From assembly GCA_019419995.1 (NCBI GenBank), contig JAHZHZ010000018.1:1-47705 (forward strand): a stretch of DNA of 47,705 nucleotides, read 5' to 3'. Position numbers and translations under genes: made by a program. This document shows, piece by piece, positions 40,259-47,705 of this stretch (position 1 is the stretch's first letter; the number at the start of each line of letters is the position of its first letter). The notes beneath the pieces were generated by a model that was given only the letters and a program-made list of their open reading frames with translations, was not told the DNA's origin and searched no databases. Origin of the DNA: Clostridiales bacterium. Its GTDB lineage: Bacteria; Bacillota; Clostridia; Christensenellales; Aristaeellaceae.

Positions 40259-40954
40259 ATGGCAATGTATCCTTTGATTCTGATTGCAGACGACGATTCC
40301 GTGGTGCATGAGTCGCTCGGGCTGTATCTCAGCAGCGAGGGCTACGAGCATCAGAGCGCGTATGATGGACAGCAGGCGCTGGAGATGTTTGAAAGCCTCC
40401 ATCCCGATCTGATGGTGCTGGATCTGATGATGCCCAAGGTTTCTGGCCTGGATGTCTGCCGACAAATTCGACAGAACAGCTCCACGCCTATCATTATGCT
40501 TACTGCCAAGGGTGAGGAGATCGACCGCATTCTGGGCTTGGAATTGGGCGCGGATGACTATATTGTCAAGCCTTTTTCTCCTCGGGAGGTATTGGCTCGC
40601 ATTAAGGCCGTGCTGCGTCGCTTCAGTGAAAAGACGGGGGACGAGGATTCTTCCATTATCCGCCTGCCGCAGCTGGAGATCAGCCTGGAAAACTATCAGG
40701 TAAAGGCTGCCGGGAAAGTAATTCCCTGCACGCCCAAGGAAGTGGAAATTCTGCACATGCTCTGTTCCAATGTGGGGCAGGTCTTCAGCCGGGAACAGAT
40801 TCTCTCCAGAGTTTGGGGATATGATTACTTTGGCGATACCCGCACTGTGGATGCGCACATTAAGCGCATTCGCCAGAAGTTGCCTCAGGAGAATGTTCCC
40901 TGGGCGCTCAAGACAGTATACGGCGTGGGTTATCGCTTTGAGGTCAATGCGTAA
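40259..40954 (+). CDS. OmpR-family response regulator
   Basis: This 231-residue regulator has a receiver domain with the acidic cluster ADDD (10-13), phospho-acceptor Asp55 in LMVLDLMMP, and Lys104 in YIVKPF. A winged-helix DNA-binding domain follows (about 132-229, with RVWGYDYFGDTRTVDAHIKRIRQKL, given by position 187-211). It works with the sensor kinase encoded immediately downstream (stop and start overlap by one base, TAATG). ATG 40259 has GGGGTGG close by; ATG 40265 would give a better spacing and is a possible alternative. The regulated genes are unknown. Confidence 0.95.
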   Translation: MAMYPLILIADDDSVVHESLGLYLSSEGYEHQSAYDGQQALEMFESLHPDLMVLDLMMPKVSGLDVCRQIRQNSSTPIIMLTAKGEEIDRILGLELGADDYIVKPFSPREVLARIKAVLRRFSEKTGDEDSSIIRLPQLEISLENYQVKAAGKVIPCTPKEVEILHMLCSNVGQVFSREQILSRVWGYDYFGDTRTVDAHIKRIRQKLPQENVPWALKTVYGVGYRFEVNA

Positions 40955-42453
40955 TGAACAGAAAACATGTTCCCTCAGGTGCGGAAAGTGCTGGCACGGA
41001 AGCAGCCGGGACGAACGCGCAACCACGGGGGGAAGCTCACAGCGTGCTGATTAAGCGCGCTGTAATCTTTACGGCCGCAGAATTTCTTGTGGCGGTGTTG
41101 GTGGGTTCTCCGGTGTTTCATCTGGCTGACACCCTGGGTGCTGGACGTTGGGCTTCGCTGATCGGTTTGATGGCGGGGTTTATTGTCGCATGCCTTGCGT
41201 GTTGGCCGTTGGCAAAACTGTTGTTGATGAAGAGCGTGCGTCAGATTTCTCAGTTGCGCGATGTGGCTGTGCGGGTTGCAGGTGGCGACTTTGATGCCCA
41301 CGGCGACGAGAGTGCCCCCGGAGAACTGGGGGAACTGGGCAAGGCCCTCAATAACCTCTCCTATCAGCTCTCGAGAAATATGTATATGCTCATCGTGGAG
41401 CGCAACCGCCTCAAGCACATGCTCAATGGCCTTTCGGAAGGTATCATTGCCGTGGATCATGAGGGGCAGATCACCCACGTGAATCCGGCAATTGCACGGA
41501 TATTTGAACAAAAAAAGATTGCTCTGGGGTTGCCGGACGCGCGCATGAAGCATGTGCCTGATCAGGATGTCTGGCATGACTTTGACGGAGTAATCGCTTC
41601 CGGGCAGCCCGCCAGTCGGGTTTTTGGTTACAGGGAAATGACCATTCGGCTCACCATTACGCCCATTGTGGATGAAATCGGCGCTATTGCCGGTGCGGTG
41701 GGGCTCTTCAGCGATATCACTCAGTCTGAACGCCTGGAGCGAACCCGCCGAGAGTATGTTTCCAATGTATCTCACGAATTGCGCACGCCGTTGACAGCTG
41801 TGCGTGCATTGATCGAGCCTCTCAAGGAGGGTTTAGTCACCGAGGAGAGCGACAGGATGCGCTACTATGACATCATTCTCAGAGAAGTGATGCGCCTTTC
41901 CCGGCTGATTAACGATCAATTGGAGCTTTCCCGCCTGCAGAGCGGGGGTGTAGCCATTCAGAAGCAGCGCATGCCCCTGGACGATCTGATCTACGATGTG
42001 TGTGATCGCTATCATTCCATCGCCGAAGAACACGGACTGGAGCTGAAGATTGAAAGCGAGTTGGAGGATTGCCCCTCTGTGTATGGAAATCCGGACAGGG
42101 TGGAGCAGATGCTGATCATTCTGTTGGATAATGCTATCAAGTATACCGAATCTGGCAGCGTATCCGTCAAGGTGGACTGGGACGAAGAGAAAGTATTGAT
42201 TACCGTCAGAGATACGGGCATCGGCATTGCCGAGGAGGACCTGCCTCACGTGTTTGAACGCTTCTACAAGGTGGACAAGGCTCATAGTGGCAAGGGTTCC
42301 GGATTGGGATTGTCCATTGCCAGGGAATTGCTCAGGCGCATGGATGAGGAAATCTGGGTAGAGAGTGCCAGGGGAGAGGGTAGTGCGTTCACCTTTACTG
42401 TTCATCGTGCCCCAAGAGGCGATGAGCCCCAGCAGCAGGCCCTTCAATCTTAA
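40954..42453 (+). CDS. Sensor histidine kinase
   Basis: This 499-residue membrane kinase is of the WalK/PhoR layout. It has two helices at about 33-57 and 66-92 with almost no external loop, a HAMP-like linker (about 92-142), and a PAS domain (about 153-255, GLSEGIIAVDHEGQITHVNP). A dimerisation domain with His274 in NVSHELRTPL and an ATPase domain with N-box LDNAIKY, DTGIGI and GLGLSIA follow. The short external loop suggests it senses inside the membrane or through PAS, or responds to another protein. It pairs with the upstream regulator. A terminator follows. Confidence 0.95.
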   Translation: MNRKHVPSGAESAGTEAAGTNAQPRGEAHSVLIKRAVIFTAAEFLVAVLVGSPVFHLADTLGAGRWASLIGLMAGFIVACLACWPLAKLLLMKSVRQISQLRDVAVRVAGGDFDAHGDESAPGELGELGKALNNLSYQLSRNMYMLIVERNRLKHMLNGLSEGIIAVDHEGQITHVNPAIARIFEQKKIALGLPDARMKHVPDQDVWHDFDGVIASGQPASRVFGYREMTIRLTITPIVDEIGAIAGAVGLFSDITQSERLERTRREYVSNVSHELRTPLTAVRALIEPLKEGLVTEESDRMRYYDIILREVMRLSRLINDQLELSRLQSGGVAIQKQRMPLDDLIYDVCDRYHSIAEEHGLELKIESELEDCPSVYGNPDRVEQMLIILLDNAIKYTESGSVSVKVDWDEEKVLITVRDTGIGIAEEDLPHVFERFYKVDKAHSGKGSGLGLSIARELLRRMDEEIWVESARGEGSAFTFTVHRAPRGDEPQQQALQS

Positions 42454-42536
42454 CATTCTTCTATCGTTGATAATTAACATTTTTTGCTGAATCGTGGCCT
42501 CTATATCGTACATAAATATTTTTTGAATTACAGGGT

Positions 42537-42575
42537 AAATCTCCCCGATTTCTATGCGGAATTGGGGAGATTTTT
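42537..42575 (+). terminator. Terminator after the two-component operon
   Basis: AAATCTCCCC and GGGGAGATTT pair around an imperfectly paired inner loop, followed by TTTTT. Confidence 0.85.
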
Positions 42576-42604
42576 CGGTATCTTGCCATCCTGCAACTTT
42601 GACA

Positions 42605-42633
42605 TTGACGCAGAATTGTAAAATCAATATAAT
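42605..42633 (+). promoter_or_regulatory. Promoter of rhaAB
   Basis: TTGACG (42605-42610) and TATAAT (42628-42633) are spaced by 17 bp, about 40 bases before rhaA. No clear operator palindrome is seen, and no rhamnose regulator lies nearby. Confidence 0.75.
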
Positions 42634-42672
42634 AGAAAACAGAGAATTGAGCCTTAGAAGGAGGTTATTCAA

Positions 42673-43935
42673 ATGAATGAGAAAAATGTGCGCCTGGGCT
42701 ATGAATATGCGAGGGAAGCCTATGGCGCAGCAGGCATTGACGTGGAGGCGGCCATGAAGAAAGCAGATGCCATTGCCGTATCCATGCACTGCTGGCAGGG
42801 AGATGATGTGATTGGCTTCGACGGTTCGGATAGCCTTACCGGGGGCATCCAGACCACAGGCAATTATCCTGGACGTGCCCGCAACGCTGAAGAACTGCGG
42901 GAGGATATCGATTTTGCCCGGAGCATGATTCCCGGAACCACCAAGCTGAATCTGCATGCCTCCTACGCAGAGAAAAACGGAAAAAAAGTAGATCGCGACG
43001 GATATACCATCGCGGAATTCCAGAACTGGGTGGATTGGGCTCGGGATCGTGGCATTGGGCTGGATTTTAATCCGACTTATTTTGGCCATCCCATGATGGA
43101 TGGTGATTTCTCTCTGGCCAGTCCAAAGGAGGAAGTACGTCGCTTCTGGATCGAACATGGCAAGCGCTGCCGGGAGATTGGCAACGAGTTTGCCAAGCAG
43201 CTCCACAAGCCCTGTGCCATCAATTACTGGATGCCGGACGGCATGAAGGATACTTGTGTAAATACGGGATACTACCGGGAGCTGATGGCTCGTTCTCTGG
43301 ATGAAATTTTTGCAGATACCACCATCCGGGACGAAGATGTGCCCTGTAGTTTGGAATCCAAGCTCTTTGGCATCGGCGTGGAGAGTTTCACAGTGGCTAG
43401 CCACGAATTTTCGTTGGGCTACGCTATTCGCCATAATAAGCTTTATACTTTGGACGCGGGTCATTTCCATCCCACTGAGGTGATCTCTGCCAAGCTCAGC
43501 GCAGTGCTGACAAATCTTGAAAAGGTACTTTTGCATGTGAGCCGCCCGGTGCGCTGGGACAGCGACCATGTGGTGACGCTGGATGATGAGTTGCAGAAGA
43601 TCATGGATGAAATCATTTTCAACGGTTATGAGAACCGGGTATATATCGGCTTGGACTACTTTGACGCTTCCATCAACCGTATTGCCTGCTGGGTTATCGG
43701 TATGCGTAATGCCCGAAAGGCGTTGCTCAATGCCTGTCTGGCGGATGTGGCAGGAATGCAAAAAGCTGAGCTCGCTGGAGATTTCACCGGAAGACTTGCG
43801 TTACTGGAGGAGCGCAAGAGCCTGCCTGCCGGTGCTGTGTGGGATTACTATTGTCTGACTCGCGGCGTCCCCGTGGGTCTGGATTGGTTGGAGCGAGTGC
43901 GCAAATATGAGGCGGACGTGCTCCGGGGACGTTGA
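42673..43935 (+). CDS. rhaA: L-rhamnose isomerase
   Basis: RhaA converts L-rhamnose to L-rhamnulose in the cytosol, the first step of rhamnose use. The 420-residue length is standard. Conserved stretches include AIAVSMHCWQGDDVIGF, TGGIQTTGNYPG, KLNLHASYAE, GLDFNPTYFGHP, INYWMPDGMKD, ESKLFGIGVESFTVASHEF and LDAGHFHPTE; the metal-binding Glu, Asp and His positions lie in the last three. AAGGAGG stands 8 bases before ATG 42673. It is followed after 11 bp by rhaB. rhaD (aldolase) and a transporter are not in the window, so the pathway is completed elsewhere. Confidence 0.97.
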   Translation: MNEKNVRLGYEYAREAYGAAGIDVEAAMKKADAIAVSMHCWQGDDVIGFDGSDSLTGGIQTTGNYPGRARNAEELREDIDFARSMIPGTTKLNLHASYAEKNGKKVDRDGYTIAEFQNWVDWARDRGIGLDFNPTYFGHPMMDGDFSLASPKEEVRRFWIEHGKRCREIGNEFAKQLHKPCAINYWMPDGMKDTCVNTGYYRELMARSLDEIFADTTIRDEDVPCSLESKLFGIGVESFTVASHEFSLGYAIRHNKLYTLDAGHFHPTEVISAKLSAVLTNLEKVLLHVSRPVRWDSDHVVTLDDELQKIMDEIIFNGYENRVYIGLDYFDASINRIACWVIGMRNARKALLNACLADVAGMQKAELAGDFTGRLALLEERKSLPAGAVWDYYCLTRGVPVGLDWLERVRKYEADVLRGR

Positions 43936-43946
43936 GGAGGTGCAAG

Positions 43947-45413
43947 ATGAAGACGCTTAATCTTCTGGCTTTTGACCTGGGAGCCAGCAACGGCCGAGCC
44001 ATTTTGGGTCGTTTTAACGGTGACCGGCTGGAAATGCAGGAACTTCACCGCTTTGAGAACCACTATGTGGAAATGAATGGCGTGTTTTATTGGGACTTGC
44101 CCTATCTCTACAATCAGCTCAAACAGGGCCTGCTGGCTTTCAAAAATGCGAACCTGGGTGAATTGGATTGCTGCGGGATCGACACTTGGGGTGTGGATTA
44201 CGGCCTACTGGACCGCAATGGCCATTTGTTGAGCAATCCTCGCTCCTATCGCATGGGCGTGGATGCGGACATTGAGCGGGTGTACAAAATTGTACCTCAT
44301 GAGACGCTCTTTGCTCGTACTGGCATCGCTTCCATGAATTTTAATACGATCTATCAGCTCTGCCGCCGCCAGGCAGAGGGCGACGTGGCTTTGGAAAATG
44401 CCGAAACGATGCTCTTTATTCCTGATTTGCTGGGTTATTTCCTTACCGGCGAAAAGAAAAATGAGTATACCATGGCCACTACGGCCATGCTCTATAACCC
44501 CAATACCCGGGACTGGGATTGGGAGACCATCCGGGAATTGAAGCTTCCGGAGAAGATCTTTGCGCCCATCGATCGGGCGGGAAGCATCCGCGGCCATTTG
44601 CGCAGCCAGCTCTGCGAAGAACTGGGAATCAATCCCGCACCTTTTGCCGCCGTGGGTACCCACGATACTGCTTCCGCCGTGGCGGCTATCCCGGGCAGCG
44701 GCAGTTTCGCTTTCTGTTCCAGTGGAACTTGGTCCCTCTTTGGAGTAGAGACGGACAAGCCCATTCTCACACCTCTGGTGCGGGATACCAACTTCTCCAA
44801 TGAAGGTACCATTCAGGGTGGCTTCAGGCCTTTAAAGAACATCATGGGCTTGTGGTTGATTCAGGAGTGCCGCCGTGAATGGATCAAGCAGGGCCGCAAG
44901 TATTCCTGGGATGAGATCGTGACCGAGGCCCGCGGAGCGGAGCCATTGCGCACTGTCATTGACCCTGATTACGGTGAGTTCTTTGCTGGAGGCAACATGC
45001 CCGAAAAGATTCAGGCATACTGTGAGCGCAACGGATTGCCTGTTCCCCGTACCGTGGGTGAAATTTCCAGATGCATTTACGAATCTCTGGCCCTCAAATA
45101 CCGCTGGGCACTGGGCAGGCTTGAGGAAATCAAGGGTGCCCGCATTGATACGTTGAACATCGTGGGCGGGGGTATCCAGAACAAGTTGCTCAACCAAATG
45201 GCTGCCGATAGTCTGAATCGCAAGGTGATCACAGGTCCCGTGGAGGGTGCGGCCATTGGTAATTTGCTGACGCAGGCCATGGCCTTGGGTGCAGTAAAAG
45301 ATATCGATGATTTGCGCCGCGTGGTGCGCAACAGTGAGGATGTCAACGAGTATATCCCCAACCATACCCCTGAGTGGGAGGAAGCCTATCAACGGCTGTT
45401 GAAGCTTATGTAA
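43947..45413 (+). CDS. rhaB: Rhamnulokinase
   Basis: RhaB phosphorylates L-rhamnulose to rhamnulose 1-phosphate. This 488-residue FGGY-family kinase has the N-terminal ATPase motif LLAFDLGASNGRAIL, the GIDTWGVDYGLLD stretch, THDTASAVAAIPG, SSGTWSLFG, and the C-terminal LNIVGGGIQNKLLNQMAAD. ATG 43947 is chosen because GGAGG lies just upstream and the protein then starts as usual; ATG 43932 overlaps the rhaA stop and is less likely. It is co-transcribed with rhaA and followed by a terminator. Confidence 0.96.
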   Translation: MKTLNLLAFDLGASNGRAILGRFNGDRLEMQELHRFENHYVEMNGVFYWDLPYLYNQLKQGLLAFKNANLGELDCCGIDTWGVDYGLLDRNGHLLSNPRSYRMGVDADIERVYKIVPHETLFARTGIASMNFNTIYQLCRRQAEGDVALENAETMLFIPDLLGYFLTGEKKNEYTMATTAMLYNPNTRDWDWETIRELKLPEKIFAPIDRAGSIRGHLRSQLCEELGINPAPFAAVGTHDTASAVAAIPGSGSFAFCSSGTWSLFGVETDKPILTPLVRDTNFSNEGTIQGGFRPLKNIMGLWLIQECRREWIKQGRKYSWDEIVTEARGAEPLRTVIDPDYGEFFAGGNMPEKIQAYCERNGLPVPRTVGEISRCIYESLALKYRWALGRLEEIKGARIDTLNIVGGGIQNKLLNQMAADSLNRKVITGPVEGAAIGNLLTQAMALGAVKDIDDLRRVVRNSEDVNEYIPNHTPEWEEAYQRLLKLM

Positions 45414-45430
45414 GATCGTTTCCCAAGGGA

Positions 45431-45490
45431 AAAGCCCCCCGGAGCAAATCTGACGCGTCTACCGCGTTCAGTGCCCCGAGGGGGCTTTTT
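45431..45490 (+). terminator. Terminator after rhaB
   Basis: AAAGCCCCC and GGGGGCTTT pair over a long loop and are followed by TTTT. The long loop is unusual but the stem and T tail fit. Confidence 0.8.
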
Positions 45491-45556
45491 ATGCCCTGTC
45501 GGTATTTTGTCACAAAAGATTCCGAATCCTTTCTCAGCATTTTGCCTTTGGCCAAC

Positions 45557-45596
45557 TTGTATGAGAGTGCATTGTTCGATATAATAATAGTTAACT
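45557..45596 (+). promoter_or_regulatory. Promoter and possible operator of the marR-RND operon
   Basis: TTGTAT (45557-45562) and TATAAT (45580-45585) are 17 bp apart. The palindrome AGTTAACT (45589-45596) lies over the expected start site and may be the MarR binding site. Confidence 0.65.
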
Positions 45597-45624
45597 TGCA
45601 AAACAATTAAAGGGGGGTGTCCGC

Positions 45625-46074
45625 ATGCACAGCGAAGTGGCCCTGAATCTTTATGGGGCATTGGAACGGCTGGGGAAGCTTTTTCGCAGGCAGATTTTCG
45701 GAGATAGCGAGGCAACGGAAACGCTGGTGGCCATGAGTTATCTTTTTCAAAACTGCTGGCGGCAGGGATGTGCCCGGATGCGCATGACGGACATCAGCCG
45801 CAGTCTGGCCATTTCCAAGCCGGCAGCCACCCAGGCAGTGAACCGTATGGTGGAACAGGGCCTGGTGGAGAGGGTGAGCGATGAGAACGACCGCCGGGTG
45901 GTGTATATACAGGCCACACAGGAGGGGCGCAAGGAATTTGAAGAAGAACTGGAAAAAATCCTTTCCATGGCAGATCGAGTCGTTTGCAGGATGGGAATTG
46001 ACAGGGCAGATCAGCTTACCGGATTGTTAAACCAGTTCTTTGATGCCCTTTTTGCAGAGACGGAGGAACAATAG
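45625..46074 (+). CDS. MarR-family transcriptional regulator
   Basis: This 149-residue winged-helix regulator has the family's recognition helix and wing (MTDISRSLAISKPAATQAVNRMVEQGLVERVSDENDRRVVYIQ, about 53-95, given by position) and flanking dimerisation helices. It is the first gene of an operon with an RND transporter 2 bp downstream, so it very probably represses the pump and itself until a toxic ligand binds. ATG 45625 follows a G-rich ribosome site. Confidence 0.92.
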   Translation: MHSEVALNLYGALERLGKLFRRQIFGDSEATETLVAMSYLFQNCWRQGCARMRMTDISRSLAISKPAATQAVNRMVEQGLVERVSDENDRRVVYIQATQEGRKEFEEELEKILSMADRVVCRMGIDRADQLTGLLNQFFDALFAETEEQ

Positions 46075-46076
46075 AA

Positions 46077-47705
46077 ATGCTATCAAAACTCAGTGTTAAA
46101 AAACCCTATACAGTAATCGTGGGCATCATTCTGGTGATTGCTCTGGGCGTCATTTCCTTCATGCACATGACTACCGATTTGCTGCCCAGCATGGATTTGC
46201 CTTACGCTATTGTTTACACCACTTATACCGGCGGTACACCGGAAAGGGTAGAGAACGATGTAACCCGGCCGCTGGAAGCTTCCTTTTCCACGCTGACGGA
46301 CATAAAAAATGTGTCCTCTACTTCCAGCGAAAATCTGTCGCTGGTGGTTCTGGAATTTGAATCTGGTGCGGACATGAATACCGCCATGATTGAGATTTCT
46401 TCCAGCGTGGAACAACTTTCCGGCGGATGGGACGATGCCATTGGCACGCCCGTGGTGATGAAGCTCAACCCGGATATGTTGCCGGTGACGATTTCTACCG
46501 TATCCCTGGAGGATGCGGATCTACTGGAATTGTCTGATTACGTGGAGGATGAACTTATCTCCCGCTATGAAGCCGTAGATGGCGTGGCTCGAGTCACGCC
46601 CTCAGGCGTTTTAACCCAGCAGGTGGATATTACCATTGAGCAGAGCCGCATCGATGCCTTAAACAGTGCCATTCTTCAGGAAGTAGACGAGGATTTGGCA
46701 GAAGTAGAGCGGGAGCTGCTGGATGCTCAGAGCCAGTTATCCTCTGGGAAATCCCAATTGGCGCGCACCCGAAAGCGCACCTATGCTCAGATTGATGAGG
46801 GAATCGCCGCTATCGATGAAGGCTCGGCCCAGATGCCCTTAGCCATAGAAAATCTTACGGCTCAGCGAGAACAGCTGAATACACAGCTTGAAGAACTAAA
46901 GCCGTCTCTGGAAAAGCTGGAAGGCTTGGTAAATCTCAGCGACGAGGAAAAGGCTCAGTTGCAATTGGTGGCGGAACAATTGAGCGCACTGGAAATTCAG
47001 CGCCAACAGCTTCAGGATCAGCTAGATTCCATGACAGGTGTGCCTGATGAAGCACTGGAACAGCAGCTTGCAGATGCACAAAAGGCCCGAGAAGAACAGC
47101 TTGCCCTGAAAGCGGCTCAGGAAAAATACATAGAGGATTTACTTTTGTTGGATCCTGAAGCACTGCGGGAAACTATTGCCAGTCTGGAAACAGAAATTGC
47201 AGTGAACGAGGATGAGCTTTCTAACGTTCGAACCGGCCTGGAACAGGCCATTGTTGCCAGAGATACTCTGGAGGGACAGGTGGACGAATTGGAAGAGCGC
47301 ATCGCTGCGTTGGAAGCGGCGCAGTCCACCTCTACGCCTCAGCCAACAGTTACCGTTGATGTATCTGCTACTCCAGAACCAACAGCTACAGTAGAGACGA
47401 CAGCAACGGCTACAGCGGAAGCAACGGCTACAGCGGAAACGACGGCTACAGCGGAAGCGACAGCTACAGCGGAAGCGGCAGCTACAGCGGAAACGACGGC
47501 TACAGCGGAAACGGCGGCTACAGCGGAAGCGACAGCTACAGCGGGAACGGCAGCTACAGCGGAAGCGACGGCTACAGCGGAAACGACGGCTACAGCGGAA
47601 ACGACGGCTACAGCGGAAACGACGGCTACAGCGGGAACGGCAGCTACAGCGGAAGCGACGGCTACAGCGGAAGCGACGGCTACGGTGGAAGCGACGGCTA
47701 CAGCG
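46077..47705 (+). CDS. RND-family efflux transporter with coiled-coil and repeat insert (partial)
   Basis: This gene runs past the window end; 543 codons are visible with no stop. It starts like an AcrB/SwrC-type pump: a membrane helix at about 12-30, then MTTDLLPSMDLPYAIVYTTY, TGGTPERVENDVTRPLEA and the porter-domain strands to about 210. Where the family continues into the next porter subdomain, this protein has a long coiled coil (about 210-420, rich in Glu, Gln and Leu), a Thr/Pro linker, and from residue 447 an array of six-residue TAE(T/A)(T/A)A repeats. The insert lies on the external side, so it could span the wall in a monoderm. GGAGG lies 10 bases before ATG 46077. The MarR gene upstream is the likely repressor. 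Confidence 0.88.
   Translation, partial: MLSKLSVKKPYTVIVGIILVIALGVISFMHMTTDLLPSMDLPYAIVYTTYTGGTPERVENDVTRPLEASFSTLTDIKNVSSTSSENLSLVVLEFESGADMNTAMIEISSSVEQLSGGWDDAIGTPVVMKLNPDMLPVTISTVSLEDADLLELSDYVEDELISRYEAVDGVARVTPSGVLTQQVDITIEQSRIDALNSAILQEVDEDLAEVERELLDAQSQLSSGKSQLARTRKRTYAQIDEGIAAIDEGSAQMPLAIENLTAQREQLNTQLEELKPSLEKLEGLVNLSDEEKAQLQLVAEQLSALEIQRQQLQDQLDSMTGVPDEALEQQLADAQKAREEQLALKAAQEKYIEDLLLLDPEALRETIASLETEIAVNEDELSNVRTGLEQAIVARDTLEGQVDELEERIAALEAAQSTSTPQPTVTVDVSATPEPTATVETTATATAEATATAETTATAEATATAEAAATAETTATAETAATAEATATAGTAATAEATATAETTATAETTATAETTATAGTAATAEATATAEATATVEATATA
47415..47705 (+). repeat. 18-bp coding minisatellite in the RND transporter gene
   Basis: About 16 tandem units of 18 bp (GCGGAAACGACGGCTACA and variants) encode (AETTAT)-type hexapeptides. 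Units differ mostly at two positions (ACG or GCG; GAA or GGA), and the order GGA-unit then GAA-GCG-unit recurs five units (90 bp) apart, so blocks of units have been copied. The array reaches the window edge, so its true length is not known. It stays in frame throughout. Confidence 0.95.

Noticed and set aside
39989..41026. Minus-strand open frame of 345 codons over the response regulator
   Set aside because: It spans the two-component promoter and the response regulator and has no recognisable domain.
41833..43761. Minus-strand open frame of 642 codons across the kinase, the rhaA promoter and rhaA
   Set aside because: It crosses a terminator, a promoter and two proven genes on the other strand and shows no known domain. 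Length alone is not evidence here.
47415..47705. Possible CRISPR array
   Set aside because: Units are 18 bp with no unique spacers and keep the reading frame of a transporter gene, so it is a coding minisatellite.

Overview
The window looks like chromosomal DNA of a monoderm Bacillota bacterium, most likely a gut-type member of class Clostridia. The grounds are sigma-A style promoters (TTGACA/TATAAT with 17-bp spacers), strong AGGAGG ribosome binding sites, GTG and TTG starts, single-membrane wall enzymes (YkuD L,D-transpeptidases, VanW, SH3 proteins), AddA recombination nuclease, an ECF riboflavin transporter under an FMN riboswitch, and rho-independent hairpins after most transcription units. 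No tRNA, rRNA, CRISPR array or transposase was seen. The taxonomic call is inference; no marker fixes genus or species.

Layout. 1-1792 is the end of an integrated element lying against the 3' end of guaA: an XRE regulator, then an AT-rich overlapping pair (trypsin-like protease and a two-helix membrane protein), a terminator, and a junction with GTTGCCA repeats spaced 11 bp apart. 1793-7013 holds guaA, whose amidotransferase domain is shortened and lacks the catalytic residues, and a heterodimeric ABC exporter. 7094-10723 holds a small membrane protein, a TetR regulator divergent from an NAD-dependent epimerase, and a DegV protein. 10897-13514 (minus) is a run of site-2 protease, scpA and a double-VanW protein. 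13835-18892 holds a secreted parvulin-type foldase and addA. 19041-21558 holds a small membrane protein, a LysE exporter divergent from an XRE-cupin regulator, and a monoacylglycerol-lipase-like hydrolase. 21750-26325 holds a secreted C39-type peptidase with Ser-Pro-Glu repeats, a DUF975 membrane protein, a small XRE regulator and an SH3 secreted protein with an unassigned C-terminal domain. 26549-31691 holds an amidohydrolase, a small membrane protein and a three-gene nucleoside-type ABC importer that lacks its lipoprotein gene. 31981-34344 holds an M18 aminopeptidase and a family 2 glycosyltransferase. 34727-38488 has two L,D-transpeptidases flanking the riboswitch-controlled ribU. 38570-42453 holds a secreted FG-GAP-like protein, a ferritin-like DUF2383 protein and an OmpR-type two-component pair. 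42673-45413 is rhaA-rhaB. 45625-end is a MarR regulator followed by an RND transporter that runs off the window inside an 18-bp coding minisatellite.

Themes. Much of the window serves the cell envelope: wall cross-linking (two YkuD enzymes), VanW, SH3 proteins, extracytoplasmic peptidase and foldase, and export pumps. Several local regulators sit next to their likely targets (TetR/epimerase, XRE-cupin/LysE, MarR/RND). The observations most worth follow-up are the degenerate GMP synthase amidotransferase domain, the protease-membrane pair carried at the guaA integration site, the coding minisatellite inside the RND pump, and the unassigned His/Cys-rich domain at 25447-25850.
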